Of a stretch of DNA of 64,000 nt, positions 6,295 through 13,549 are shown one piece after another. Source of the DNA: an uncultured Eubacteriales bacterium (GTDB taxonomy: Bacteria > Bacillota > Clostridia > Oscillospirales > CAG-272); the NCBI GenBank assembly GCA_934373635.1, contig CAKROZ010000006.1, positions 36,596 through 100,595 of the forward strand, written 5' to 3'. A program made the position numbers and the translations under genes. Below the pieces are notes generated by a model. The model was given only the letters and a program-made list of their open reading frames with translations, was not told the origin of the DNA and ran no database searches. The stretch's first letter is position 1. Every line of letters begins with the position of its first letter.

Positions 6295-7080
6295 ATGTAT
6301 TCTCTGAACGTCGGCGGGCTTTTCACCTACCTTCTGAACGTGTGGCAGATCACTGCCGAGGCGAAGCCCGTTCTTTACTATGTGCTTCTGCTCTCTCTTC
6401 TGTTTGTCACCATTGCTTCGGGATACCTGCTCGGCAGTATCAATCCCTCCATCATTCTTTCCAAGGTCTTCTATCACGACGACATCCGCTCTCACGGCAG
6501 CGGAAATGCGGGAATGACGAATGTCATGCGCACCTACGGGAAAAAGGCGGCGCTCTTCACCCTCGCGGGCGATACGGTCAAGACGGGACTTGCCGTCCTG
6601 ATCGGCGGAGTGCTCTTCGGCTTCGGTTATGTCGGCGGCATCGCGACTTCGGCGGGTCCGTACCTTGCGGGACTCTTTGCCGTCGTCGGGCACATCTACC
6701 CCGTGTATTACCGGATGAAGGGGGGCAAGGGCGTGCTCGTCACGGCGACGATGGCGCTGATCCTCACCCCGATTCCCTTTGTCATTCTCTTTTTGCTCTT
6801 TGCGGGCGTGCTCGCGTTGAGCAAATATGTCTCGCTCGCGTCGGTCAGTGTCGCGGTCATGTACCCCGTTACCGTCTACGGCACCTTTAAGGTAATGTTC
6901 GCGGGGAGTCCGATGCCCGGGCTGATCGCGATTTCCACCATTCTGATCGCCTGTCTGATCGTCTACTCGCACCGCGGCAATCTTCGGCGCATCTCCGACC
7001 GCACCGAGAGAAAGTTCAGCTTCGGCAAGAAAAAGGAAGAAGAGGACGGCGAGAGCCGCACGGACGATCATGAGTCTTGA
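6295..7080 (+). CDS. plsY: Glycerol-3-phosphate acyltransferase PlsY
   Basis: 261 aa integral membrane enzyme that transfers the acyl group from acyl-phosphate to glycerol 3-phosphate, the first step of phospholipid synthesis in Firmicutes. Family motifs are present: SGYLLGSINPS (42-52), SHGSGNAGMTNVMR (66-79) and KGGKG in the cytoplasmic loop. Several hydrophobic helices span the rest, and the last 40 residues are a charged tail (KKKEEEDGESRTDDHES). About 60 residues longer than typical PlsY, partly from an N-terminal extension. Start ATG 6295 has AAAGGAT in place; the upstream ATG at 6250 has no site. Its end overlaps the methyltransferase start by 11 bp. Confidence 0.92.
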   Translation: MYSLNVGGLFTYLLNVWQITAEAKPVLYYVLLLSLLFVTIASGYLLGSINPSIILSKVFYHDDIRSHGSGNAGMTNVMRTYGKKAALFTLAGDTVKTGLAVLIGGVLFGFGYVGGIATSAGPYLAGLFAVVGHIYPVYYRMKGGKGVLVTATMALILTPIPFVILFLLFAGVLALSKYVSLASVSVAVMYPVTVYGTFKVMFAGSPMPGLIAISTILIACLIVYSHRGNLRRISDRTERKFSFGKKKEEEDGESRTDDHES

Positions 7081-8236
7081 TTTTGCCTCCCTCGTCCTCG
7101 CGGTGTTCCGCAAGGAAGCCTTGCGCCGCCTCGTCTTTTCCCGTCCCGAGACGGGAGAGGTACCGAAGGTATCGGGCAGACTCTGCGCACACCGCGGACG
7201 GCGCATCCTCGCACTCGAGGAGACACGGGGCGACACGGTTGCACAACGAAACATCAAGGAAGAGGATGTCGAGACGGAAGTGCGCGGACTGCTCGCGCTC
7301 TACCGCCAATGCAACCTTCTGACACCCCTCGGCGACGCAGAATACAAGCGCGCGAAGGACGGCGACGTCACGCTCCTCGGGGCGGACAAGCTTGCCCGCC
7401 GTCTTGCGGGAGAGACGCCCGCCTTCGTCAGCGCCGTGGAGACGCTCGACAAGCAAAAGAATTACATTTTAAGCGGAAGCGAGCCTTTTCTCCTCGCCCT
7501 CGGCATCAGCGATAAAAACGGACGCGTCCACGACAAGATGCAGGGGAAGTTCCGTCAGATTCAGCGCTTTCTCGAGCAGATCGAGGAAATCTATCCGCAC
7601 CTGCCCGAAACGGGAGTGCTCACGGTCTACGACCTCTGCTGCGGGAAGAGCTATCTTTCCTTCGCCGTCTATGCCTACCTGACCGTCAACAAGGGGCGGG
7701 AGGTCGACATGCTCGCCATGGACAGAAAACGGGACGTGATCGCGTATTGCGAGCGCTGTGCCGCTTCTCTTTCCTATCGCGGGATGCGCTTTCTCGTCGG
7801 GGATATCCGCGACCTGCCGAAAGAGGGGCGCGTCGATCTTGTCATTTCCCTTCACGCCTGTGACATTGCGACGGACATCGTGCTCGACACCGCCGCCCGT
7901 CTTCGCGCGACGGTCATTCTTTCGACCCCTTGCTGTCATCGATACCTTTCGACGCGGCTTGCGGCTCCGTCGCTCTCCTTTGTGACGCGCTTTCCGCATC
8001 TGCGCGGCAAGCTCGCCGAGGTACTGACCGACGCGCTCCGCCTGTCAAAACTCGAAGCGGAGGGTTACCGCGTCTCGGCAGTCGAGCTGACCGACCCCGA
8101 AGACACGCCGAAGAACACGCTTCTTCGCGCCGTGCTCCGCACGGCACCCGACCCGAAGGCGAAAGCCGCTTATGAAGAGCAGCTTGAATTCCTGCTCGGA
8201 GACGGGAAGGATTCGTATTTATCTGGAATTTTGTAA
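7070..8236 (+). CDS. SAM-dependent methyltransferase, function unknown
   Basis: 388 aa. The central part holds a class I methyltransferase core: VYDLCCGKSYLSFAVYAYL (SAM-binding motif I), DMLAMDRKRDVI (acidic motif II), GDIRDLP, and VDLVISLHACDIATD (motif IV), followed by STPCCHRYLS. This matches the methyltransf_32/METTL25-like group, whose bacterial substrates are not known; an RNA or protein substrate is possible. The N-terminal 130 residues have no motif I recognise. The start overlaps the plsY end, implying translational coupling. Confidence 0.75.
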   Translation: MSLDFASLVLAVFRKEALRRLVFSRPETGEVPKVSGRLCAHRGRRILALEETRGDTVAQRNIKEEDVETEVRGLLALYRQCNLLTPLGDAEYKRAKDGDVTLLGADKLARRLAGETPAFVSAVETLDKQKNYILSGSEPFLLALGISDKNGRVHDKMQGKFRQIQRFLEQIEEIYPHLPETGVLTVYDLCCGKSYLSFAVYAYLTVNKGREVDMLAMDRKRDVIAYCERCAASLSYRGMRFLVGDIRDLPKEGRVDLVISLHACDIATDIVLDTAARLRATVILSTPCCHRYLSTRLAAPSLSFVTRFPHLRGKLAEVLTDALRLSKLEAEGYRVSAVELTDPEDTPKNTLLRAVLRTAPDPKAKAAYEEQLEFLLGDGKDSYLSGIL

Positions 8237-8260
8237 ATATTTCTTTTCAAAAGAGGATTT

Positions 8261-8734
8261 ATGACGATCACTTTCTCTTCCGATTCAACCGAAATGACGG
8301 AAACTATCGGGGCGGAGCTTTCCTCCTCTCTCGACAAGGCGCATATCCGCCGCATGATGATCGCGCTCGACGGCGAGATGGGCGTCGGAAAGACTGCATT
8401 CACCCGCGGCTTTTGCCGTGCGCTCGGGATCCATGCGGTGAAGAGCCCGACCTACACCGTCGTCAACGAATATCGCGATGGGACGCTCCCTGTCTTCCAT
8501 TTCGATATGTACCGTCTCTCGGACGAGGACGATCTTCTTTCCGTCGGATATGAAGAATATCTCGCGCACGACGGATATCTGCTCGCGGAATGGTCGGAGC
8601 GCGCCGGCGGGTTGCTTCCCGACGAGCGTATCACCGTGACGATCTCGCGCACCGACACCGAGACGGGACGGAAGATCGACATCGAGGTTCCCACCCCGCT
8701 TGCAGACCGTCTGCACTTTCACGCAAAGGAGTAA
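8261..8734 (+). CDS. tsaE: tRNA threonylcarbamoyladenosine biosynthesis ATPase TsaE
   Basis: 157 aa P-loop ATPase that works with TsaB and TsaD to make t6A37 in tRNAs decoding ANN codons. Walker A is GEMGVGKTA (38-46); the family pattern SPTYTVVNEY and FHFDMYRL follow, then EWSERAG near the end. AGAGG precedes the ATG. It is followed 2 bp later by tsaB. The usual neighbours rimI and tsaD are absent here, so tsaD must lie elsewhere. Confidence 0.93.
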   Translation: MTITFSSDSTEMTETIGAELSSSLDKAHIRRMMIALDGEMGVGKTAFTRGFCRALGIHAVKSPTYTVVNEYRDGTLPVFHFDMYRLSDEDDLLSVGYEEYLAHDGYLLAEWSERAGGLLPDERITVTISRTDTETGRKIDIEVPTPLADRLHFHAKE

Positions 8735-8736
8735 TC

Positions 8737-9447
8737 ATGTACATTCTCGCTTTTGACAGTACGGCGAAGGTCGCCTCCGCCGCCATCCTATCGGACGACC
8801 GCGCCGTCGCCTCCTATCAGATCAATGCGGGGCGAACGCAGAGCGAGCTGCTTTTGCCGATGGCGGAGCACATGCTCGCGTCCCTGTCCCTCGGCTTCTC
8901 GGACATCGGGCTGTTCGCCGTCTCGGCGGGTCCCGGTTCCTTCACGGGGGTGCGCATCGGCGCCGCGCTCGTGAAGGGGCTTGCCTTCGGGCACGGGGTT
9001 CCCTGCGTCGGCGTTTCCACGCTCGAGGCGCTCGCGGAGAATCTTGCGGGACTGCCGGGGCTTCTGCTCCCCGTCATGGATGCGCGGCGTGCGCAGGTCT
9101 ACACCGCGACCTTCCGCTCGCAGGACGGGATCCCCGTCAGGCTCTCCCCCGACCGTGCCGTCGCGATCGACGCGCTCGTCGAGGAGCTTCGCGGCACGAC
9201 GGAGGCGGTCTATCCCGTCGGTGACGGCGCCGCGGCGGTGCTTTCGGCGCTCCGAGCGGCGAATCTCCCCGCCATCCCTCCCCCGACCGTTCTTGCGGAG
9301 GAAAATGCCGTCTCGGTCGGGCGTGTTGCCTACCGCAGCTACCTTGCGGGGCACTATGTCGACGATGAGGCACTTCGTCCCGTATATTTGAGGCTCCCGC
9401 AAGCGGAGCGTGAACGGCTCGAAAAAGAGAAAAGCGCGTTGTCTTAA
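8737..9447 (+). CDS. tsaB: tRNA threonylcarbamoyladenosine biosynthesis protein TsaB
   Basis: 236 aa, ASKHA-fold scaffold protein of the t6A complex. It begins MYILAFDSTAKVASAAIL and carries the conserved FAVSAGPGSFTGVRIG and PCVGVSTLEALAENL blocks and the LPVMDARRAQVYTA strand; these define YeaZ/TsaB proteins. It lacks the full metal-binding set of TsaD, as expected. Start ATG 8737 lies 2 bp after tsaE with AAGGAG overlapping the tsaE end, so the pair is translationally coupled. The C-terminus is charged. Confidence 0.93.
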   Translation: MYILAFDSTAKVASAAILSDDRAVASYQINAGRTQSELLLPMAEHMLASLSLGFSDIGLFAVSAGPGSFTGVRIGAALVKGLAFGHGVPCVGVSTLEALAENLAGLPGLLLPVMDARRAQVYTATFRSQDGIPVRLSPDRAVAIDALVEELRGTTEAVYPVGDGAAAVLSALRAANLPAIPPPTVLAEENAVSVGRVAYRSYLAGHYVDDEALRPVYLRLPQAERERLEKEKSALS

Positions 9448-9477
9448 CACGCTTTCAAAAATCATTCCGTCCGTCTC

Positions 9478-9589
9478 CGGGCTTTCGAAGCCTCGGTTTT
9501 TCAAGGCTTCGGGCTTTCATGGCTTCGGGCCTTCAAGGCTCCGAGTTTTCAAGGCTCCGAGTTTTCAAGGCTTCGGGCTTTCATGGCTA
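9478..9589. repeat. Seven tandem copies of a 16-bp unit
   Basis: Units start at 9478, 9494, 9510, 9526, 9542, 9558 and 9574, each 16 bp, consensus CGGGYTTTCAAGGCTT, with variation such as CGAG for CGGG and CATGG for CAAGG. The array fills the gap between tsaB and rpiB, ending 34 bp before the rpiB start. The unit is not a multiple of three, so long frames through it are not genes. It has no CRISPR spacers. Function unknown; it would make a transcribed leader of rpiB. Confidence 0.9.
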
Positions 9590-9623
9590 TTTTTTGAAAA
9601 AACTATATACAGAAAGGCATCCC

Positions 9624-10079
9624 ATGGAAAAACGCAACATCTTTATCGGCGCGGACAGCGCAGGCTACCGTCTCAAGGAGGAGCTGAAAGCTCACCTCAT
9701 CGAACAGGGCTACAAGGTCACCGACTGCGGCACGGACTCCGAAGCCTCCTGCCATTACCCCGTCTTCGCCTCCGCGGTGGCGGAAAACGTACAGAAGGCA
9801 CCCGACAAGGCCTTCGGAATCCTCGTCTGCGGGACGGGCATCGGCATGTCGATGTGCGCCAACAAATTCAACGGTGTGCGCGCCGCCGTCTGCGGCGACA
9901 CCTATTCGGCGAAAATGACCCGCCGCCACAATGACGCAAACGTGCTCTGTCTCGGTGCCCGCGTGATCGGCTCCTGCCTCGCGCTCGATATTCTCGACAC
10001 GTTCCTCGAAAACGACTATGAGGGCGGAAGACACGCCATCCGCGTCGCGATGATGGAAGAGATCGAAAAGAAGCAGTAA
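9624..10079 (+). CDS. rpiB: Ribose-5-phosphate isomerase B
   Basis: 151 aa RpiB/LacA/LacB-family isomerase interconverting ribose 5-phosphate and ribulose 5-phosphate in the pentose phosphate pathway. Conserved blocks: IFIGADSAGYRLKEELK (phosphate and active-site region; the common DHAG is here DSAG), DCGTDSEASCHYP, and GILVCGTGIGMSMCANKF with the catalytic Cys, then NDANVLCLGARVIG. The His of the usual D-H-A-G motif is replaced by Ser, which is worth noting since LacA/LacB-like members vary there. Start ATG 9624 is preceded by AGAAAGG. A long 16-bp repeat array lies directly upstream. Confidence 0.9.
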   Translation: MEKRNIFIGADSAGYRLKEELKAHLIEQGYKVTDCGTDSEASCHYPVFASAVAENVQKAPDKAFGILVCGTGIGMSMCANKFNGVRAAVCGDTYSAKMTRRHNDANVLCLGARVIGSCLALDILDTFLENDYEGGRHAIRVAMMEEIEKKQ

Positions 10080-10090
10080 ACACCGAGGGG

Positions 10091-10690
10091 TCAGTTCTCC
10101 GCCGCGAGTGCGGCAAAGCGCGAGATCGCGTTTCTCTCGGCAAGACAGGTGCCGTGCTCCCGTATGTAATCGGCGAGCGTTGCCGGTACGGATTCTCCGT
10201 ATTCAAGCAGACGGGACGCCCCGTCGACGCCTTCGTTCTTTCCACCGCGTTCCTCGACGAGCAGATAATACCGTCCGTCATCCGCGAAATAGGCATCGCT
10301 TTCCCTAACGGAGGGCGCGCCCGCGACCGCGCGCGATGCGAGGATCAGATCGGCAACTCTTCCGAACGCGTACACGCCGCGTCTCGCCGCGAGCATCGTC
10401 ACTCGATTGGATTTTGCGATGGTCTTTTCGGCAAGCGGCGGGATCAACCCGAGCTTCGTCACGAACAGCTCACACCCCCCGTCTCTCGACGGGTAGAGCT
10501 GGATCAGGACCTTATCGCTCGCCGCGTCGAAGCCCGTGCGGTGCTTTGCCTCGTCGAGGATCTCCCAAAACGCGCGGCGCGTCTCGGTATTGTCGTAATC
10601 CACCTTTTCGGCATTCAGATCGTACCGTCGCATATCCTCTTCGGTCAGCATGACCTTCAATTTGGAATCGCTGATGAAAAGCAGTTCCAT
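10091..10690 (-). CDS. MecA-like adaptor protein
   Basis: 199 aa. The product begins MELLFISDSKLKVMLTEEDM and continues RYDLNAEKVDYDNTETRRAFWEILDEA, the typical start of MecA/YpbH adaptors that feed substrates such as competence factor ComK to ClpC. The C-terminal half (VLIQLYPSRDGGCELFVTKLG, then a region resembling the ClpC-binding domain) fits the family. About 20 residues shorter than B. subtilis MecA. Start ATG 10690 has GGGAGGGG at the right spacing; longer frames do not. A TATAAT lies about 40 bp upstream on the minus strand. It converges on rpiB, 11 bp apart. Actual substrates here are unknown. Confidence 0.75.
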   Translation of the reverse strand: MELLFISDSKLKVMLTEEDMRRYDLNAEKVDYDNTETRRAFWEILDEAKHRTGFDAASDKVLIQLYPSRDGGCELFVTKLGLIPPLAEKTIAKSNRVTMLAARRGVYAFGRVADLILASRAVAGAPSVRESDAYFADDGRYYLLVEERGGKNEGVDGASRLLEYGESVPATLADYIREHGTCLAERNAISRFAALAAEN

Positions 10691-10789
10691 ACCTACCCCT
10701 CCCGTCCCGTCCGACTTCTCTTTTTCATTATACAGCATCCTGCGGATTTTTGCTACCTCCGCTTTCTTGCAGACGGGGGAGATTCGGGA

Positions 10790-10903
10790 AAAAATCGTGG
10801 TTCGCTCCCGCCGTGCGGTAAGGCGGGATAAATTTTCCGGTGAGTTCGCGACCATCCTCACCGCGCCCGACTTCGGGCAAAACAATAAAACTATGGAGAG
10901 TAT
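10790..10903 (+). promoter_or_regulatory. Structured queT leader, candidate preQ1-type riboswitch
   Basis: The leader has a TCCCGCC/GGCGGGA hairpin (10805-10828) and, nearer the gene, a GGTGAG/CTCACC stem (10849-10862) closing a TTCGCGACC loop, then a small GCCCG/CGGGC hairpin and an A-rich tail AAAACAATAAAACTA that runs into the GGAG ribosome binding site. Stem, GUUCGC-type loop and A-rich tail before the binding site recall class I preQ1 aptamers, which commonly control queT. The extra hairpin between stem and tail is atypical, so this is only a candidate. Confidence 0.35.
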
Positions 10904-10906
10904 TTC

Positions 10907-11395
10907 ATGAAAATGCAAACAAAACAACTCACGCGCGCGGGTTTGATCGCGGCGCTCTACGTCGTTCTGACCTATCTTTCTTTTCTCGTCGGACTTTCCT
11001 CCGGGGCAATCCAATTCCGAATTTCCGAGGCGCTCTGCGTGCTTCCCGCCTTTTTCCCCGAGGCGATCCCCGCATTGTTCATTGGGTGCGCGCTCGCCAA
11101 TCTTCTGACCGGCTCCGCGGTCTGGGACATTATCTTCGGCTCGATCGCGACCCTCATCGGCGCCTTCGGCACGTATCTTTTACGGAATGTCAAAAAGAAG
11201 TGGCTCCTCCCCCTCCCGACCGTGCTTGCGAACATGCTGATCGTCCCCGCCGTCATCATTCTGTGTGCAGGCGCCGAGGAGAGTTTTGCCTCTTACCCGT
11301 ACTTCGCGCTGACCGTCGGGCTTGGCGAAGTGGTCACCGCGGGCGTGCTCGGCACATTGCTTTTTTATGCGACGGAAAGAGCCTTGAAAAGATGA
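10907..11395 (+). CDS. queT: QueT-family queuosine precursor transporter (ECF S component)
   Basis: 162 aa membrane protein with about five hydrophobic helices (IAALYVVLTYLSFLVGL, LFIGCALANLL, IIFGSIATLIGAFGTYLL, VLANMLIVPAVIILCA, LGEVVTAGVLGTLLFY). The patterns GAIQFRISEALCVLP and FPEAIPALFIGCALANLL are characteristic of QueT, the substrate-binding subunit of an energy-coupling-factor importer of preQ1 or queuine. The energising ECF subunits are not nearby, as expected when they are shared. GGAGAG precedes the ATG, and the structured leader may regulate it in response to preQ1. Confidence 0.9.
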   Translation: MKMQTKQLTRAGLIAALYVVLTYLSFLVGLSSGAIQFRISEALCVLPAFFPEAIPALFIGCALANLLTGSAVWDIIFGSIATLIGAFGTYLLRNVKKKWLLPLPTVLANMLIVPAVIILCAGAEESFASYPYFALTVGLGEVVTAGVLGTLLFYATERALKR

Positions 11396-11424
11396 ACGTT
11401 GCCCCTTCACCTGTCCCCATCAGA

Positions 11425-11905
11425 TGTTTTACATTGAATCAAAGGGGCTTTCGCAAAAAGTATTTCAAATACCGAAAAACGGCAGTCTTTCATCGTGAAG
11501 AACTCGTTTTTGATATTTTCAGCGCAAGTGTTATCTAACTGTGTTCTCGGACTTGACATATTCGCACTCGCTTTCTTTCCGATTCTTGAAGAAAATTTCG
11601 TAAAAGTTCGTTTTCCATTTCAAGACGCTTAACCTTTTTCTCCAAATCTTCCGGTTTATTTATCGGACGTCCTTTTTTCAAAGGAGCATTTTTTCGAAGA
11701 TTGACCTCGCTTCTATGTCCACACCACGAATGTATCGTATATCTGCTTATTCCATATTTCCTGTTTAACAAGCGTTGTGCAGCTCCTTCGTTATATTCCT
11801 TCCCTATTTGCTCCTTTATTGATTCCGCATACTGCTTTTGCCCCTTTCTGTTTCCCATGCAAAAAACCCCTGTAGTAGATATCTATATTCTACTACAGGG
11901 GGCTT
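11425..11905 (-). mobile_element. IS3-family insertion sequence relic with internal deletion
   Basis: Contains an intact orfA (11535-11858) and, in an overlapping frame, a 44-residue tail (11559-11425) with QLDNTCAENIKNEFF, which resembles the end of the DDE integrase core of IS3 OrfB (the usual DNxxxEN...KxE region). Most of orfB is missing. The outer end has a perfect 13-bp hairpin (11867-11879 with 11889-11901), which probably overlaps the terminal repeat and blocks read-through. Not able to transpose by itself. Confidence 0.7.
11535..11858 (-). pseudogene. IS3-family transposase OrfA (element broken)
   Basis: 107 aa. A helix-turn-helix spans about residues 20-55 (GAAQRLLNRKYGISRYTIHSWCG), followed by a basic stretch and a leucine-zipper-like coiled coil (LEKKVKRLEMENELLRNFLQES) used for OrfA multimerisation. 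Frame is open and complete, but without OrfB it cannot form the OrfAB transposase. Its base composition is more AT-rich than neighbours, in keeping with transfer. Confidence 0.85.
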
Positions 11906-11908
11906 TTT
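11861..11908. terminator. Bidirectional hairpin terminator at the IS3 relic end
   Basis: Perfect 13-bp stem CCCCTGTAGTAGA with its complement, 9-nt loop, followed by GCTTTTTAT on the plus strand and TTTTTTGC on the minus strand. It would end queT transcription from the left and shield the IS from outside transcription. Confidence 0.8.
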
Positions 11909-12008
11909 ATTTCAATGTCCGTTTTTACGGGTGGCAGTTCACCTTCTATACTGAATAACCGCTTTTCTTGTCTTTCGGGATTTCCTTAATGCTACAACCC
12001 CGTTAAAG

Positions 12009-12605
12009 TCAGCCACGGTATTCGGGGTTGAAGTAGTAGTAATTCTTCTGATCGAGCTGTTCCTGCGTGCGGCGAAGCGTATCGCCGAAGCGCTGGAAGT
12101 GTACGACCTCCCGCTGTCTTAAAAAGCGAATGACGTCGTTGACGTCGGGATCGTCGGAGAGGCGGAGGATGTTATCGTAGGTGACTCTCGCCTTCTGTTC
12201 GGCGGCGAGGTCCTCCATGAGGTCGGCGATGACATCGCCCTTGGACTGGAGGGAGGAGGCGCTGAAGGGCACGCCCGATGCCGCCTGCGGATAAATGCCC
12301 GTCGTGTGGTCGACGAAGTATTTATCGAAGCCGCCCGCCATGATCTCCTCGGGCGTCAGGTTCCGCGTCAACTGATAGAGGATCGCCGCGATCATCTCGC
12401 AATGCCCGAGCTCCTCGGAGCCGATGTCGGTCAGCATTCCGATCGCCTCGCCCGACGGCATGGTGTACCGCTGATTGAGGTAACGGGTCGCGGCGCTGAG
12501 CTCACCGTCGGGACCGCCGAGCTGTGAAATAATCACGCCCGCGAGACGGGGGTTCGGATTCTTGATCTTGACGGGGTATTGAAGTTTCTTCTCATATTGC
12601 CACAT
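12009..12605 (-). CDS. cotJC: Spore coat protein CotJC / manganese catalase family
   Basis: 198 aa ferritin-like four-helix protein of the manganese catalase family. Metal-ligand patterns are visible in LGGPDGELSAATRYLNQRY, DIGSEELGHCEMIAAILY (about 65-82) and AEQKARVTYDNI / REVVHFQRFGDTL. In spore formers CotJC is an inner-coat protein encoded by cotJABC. A catalytic role in peroxide removal is possible but is inference. The start overlaps the cotJB stop (TGATG), so translation is coupled. Confidence 0.92.
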   Translation of the reverse strand: MWQYEKKLQYPVKIKNPNPRLAGVIISQLGGPDGELSAATRYLNQRYTMPSGEAIGMLTDIGSEELGHCEMIAAILYQLTRNLTPEEIMAGGFDKYFVDHTTGIYPQAASGVPFSASSLQSKGDVIADLMEDLAAEQKARVTYDNILRLSDDPDVNDVIRFLRQREVVHFQRFGDTLRRTQEQLDQKNYYYFNPEYRG

Positions 12606-12865
12606 CAGCTTTGTACCTCCGTGCCGTCATTCTGCCACGGCCATGGCATATCCGTCCACGTCCACACGTCGCCGCGGACGCCCGACGCGGTGATCGGTCC
12701 GTACTTCGCCTCGTATTCCTCGGTGGCGGCGCGGAGGGTATCCACGGTCTCGTAATAATAGGTAAGCGCCGCCTGACAGTCGGGGTGACCGTCGAGGAAG
12801 AGCTCGGTCTCGGTCTTCGCAAAGGCAAGTGCCTGAATGTTTCTCATCATTTCTTCTCTTGTCAT
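12605..12865 (-). CDS. cotJB: Spore coat protein CotJB
   Basis: 86 aa. The pattern REEMMRNIQALAFAKTETELFLDGHPDCQAALTYYY and the C-terminal YGPITASG ... WTWTDMPWPW are typical of CotJB. Needed with CotJA for CotJC assembly in B. subtilis. ATGA overlap with cotJA upstream and TGATG with cotJC downstream show a tight operon. Confidence 0.92.
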   Translation of the reverse strand: MTREEMMRNIQALAFAKTETELFLDGHPDCQAALTYYYETVDTLRAATEEYEAKYGPITASGVRGDVWTWTDMPWPWQNDGTEVQS

Positions 12866-13068
12866 CTCCCGTGCCGCTCCTCCAAAGGCTTATACAGTTC
12901 TTCAAAAAGCGTACCGTGACGAAGTGCCTCGTCGGGGGTATAGAGCATCCGCCACGCCTGATAGGGCGAGTAGACCATCGCGAGCTGAAGCCCGTCGGTC
13001 TCCCGCGCCTCACGGGTGGGCATCGGCACGGAGCCTCTGCCCGAATATCCGTTTTCGTTTTTTTCCAT
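12862..13068 (-). CDS. cotJA: Spore coat associated protein CotJA
   Basis: 68 aa. LAMVYSPYQAWRMLYTPDEALRHGTLFEELYKPL is the conserved CotJA block, with the usual short Pro/Met-containing start (MEKNENGYSGRGSVPMP). First gene of cotJABC. Start at ATG 13068; the longer frame reaching 13251 runs into the leader without a binding site. A CATATACT-like box about 70 bp upstream (near 13132) could be a sporulation sigma-E -10 element, but the -35 is unclear. Confidence 0.88.
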   Translation of the reverse strand: MEKNENGYSGRGSVPMPTREARETDGLQLAMVYSPYQAWRMLYTPDEALRHGTLFEELYKPLEERHGR

Positions 13069-13237
13069 GCTGTTGTGTCCTGTTTTCTCTTGATTTCTCG
13101 ACGGGCTATCTTTCCCGTCCTTCACAGTATATGAAAAAACGGAGAATCGGGTGAAAACAAAAATGCGGACATCTCGAAAAGCGGGAGTGAATCCTTCCGA
13201 TCTTTCAAAATATCTACATTTTTGCAAAGAATTATTT

Positions 13238-13549
13238 TCATAAATCGACAAGTTCGAGAATTCCGTCCTTGTTTTTTACACCGCAGAAGCTCCCGAGGAG
13301 GGCGCCGTCCCGTAGGCAAACGACGGTAGGAACGGAATCCACGCCGAAGCTCTCGGCAAGGGAGGGTTCCCGTCTGACGTCCACTCTGCCGACCAGAAGA
13401 TCGGCGCGCTCGGCGGCGATCTCGTCCATGATGGGGGCGAGCATCCGACAGGGGGCGCTCTCCTTCTCGAGAAAGCCGAGAATCACGGTGCCGCGGTTTC
13501 TCGCGACGCGGAAGTCGAAATTTTCTTCCGTAATCTCAATGGGGAGCAT
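13238..13549 (-). CDS. Thioredoxin-like protein with incomplete active site
   Basis: 103 aa thioredoxin fold: TVILGFLEKESAPCRMLAPIMDEIAAE, GRVDVRREPSLAESFGVDSVPTVVCLRDGALLGSFCGV. The cis-Pro (SVPT) is present, but the WCGPC site reads ESAPC: the nucleophilic first Cys is Ser and the Trp is lost. It is therefore unlikely to be a normal disulfide reductase; it could act by the remaining Cys, as a chaperone or as a binding partner. Start ATG 13549 follows GGGAGGGG and overlaps the SIMPL gene end by 14 bp, so the two are co-translated. Confidence 0.8.
   Translation of the reverse strand: MLPIEITEENFDFRVARNRGTVILGFLEKESAPCRMLAPIMDEIAAERADLLVGRVDVRREPSLAESFGVDSVPTVVCLRDGALLGSFCGVKNKDGILELVDL

Noticed and set aside
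9478..9589. CRISPR array
   Set aside because: Units are contiguous with no unique spacers.
9410..9934. Open frames with FKASGF-type repeats
   Set aside because: They come from the 16-bp non-coding tandem repeat and lack binding sites.
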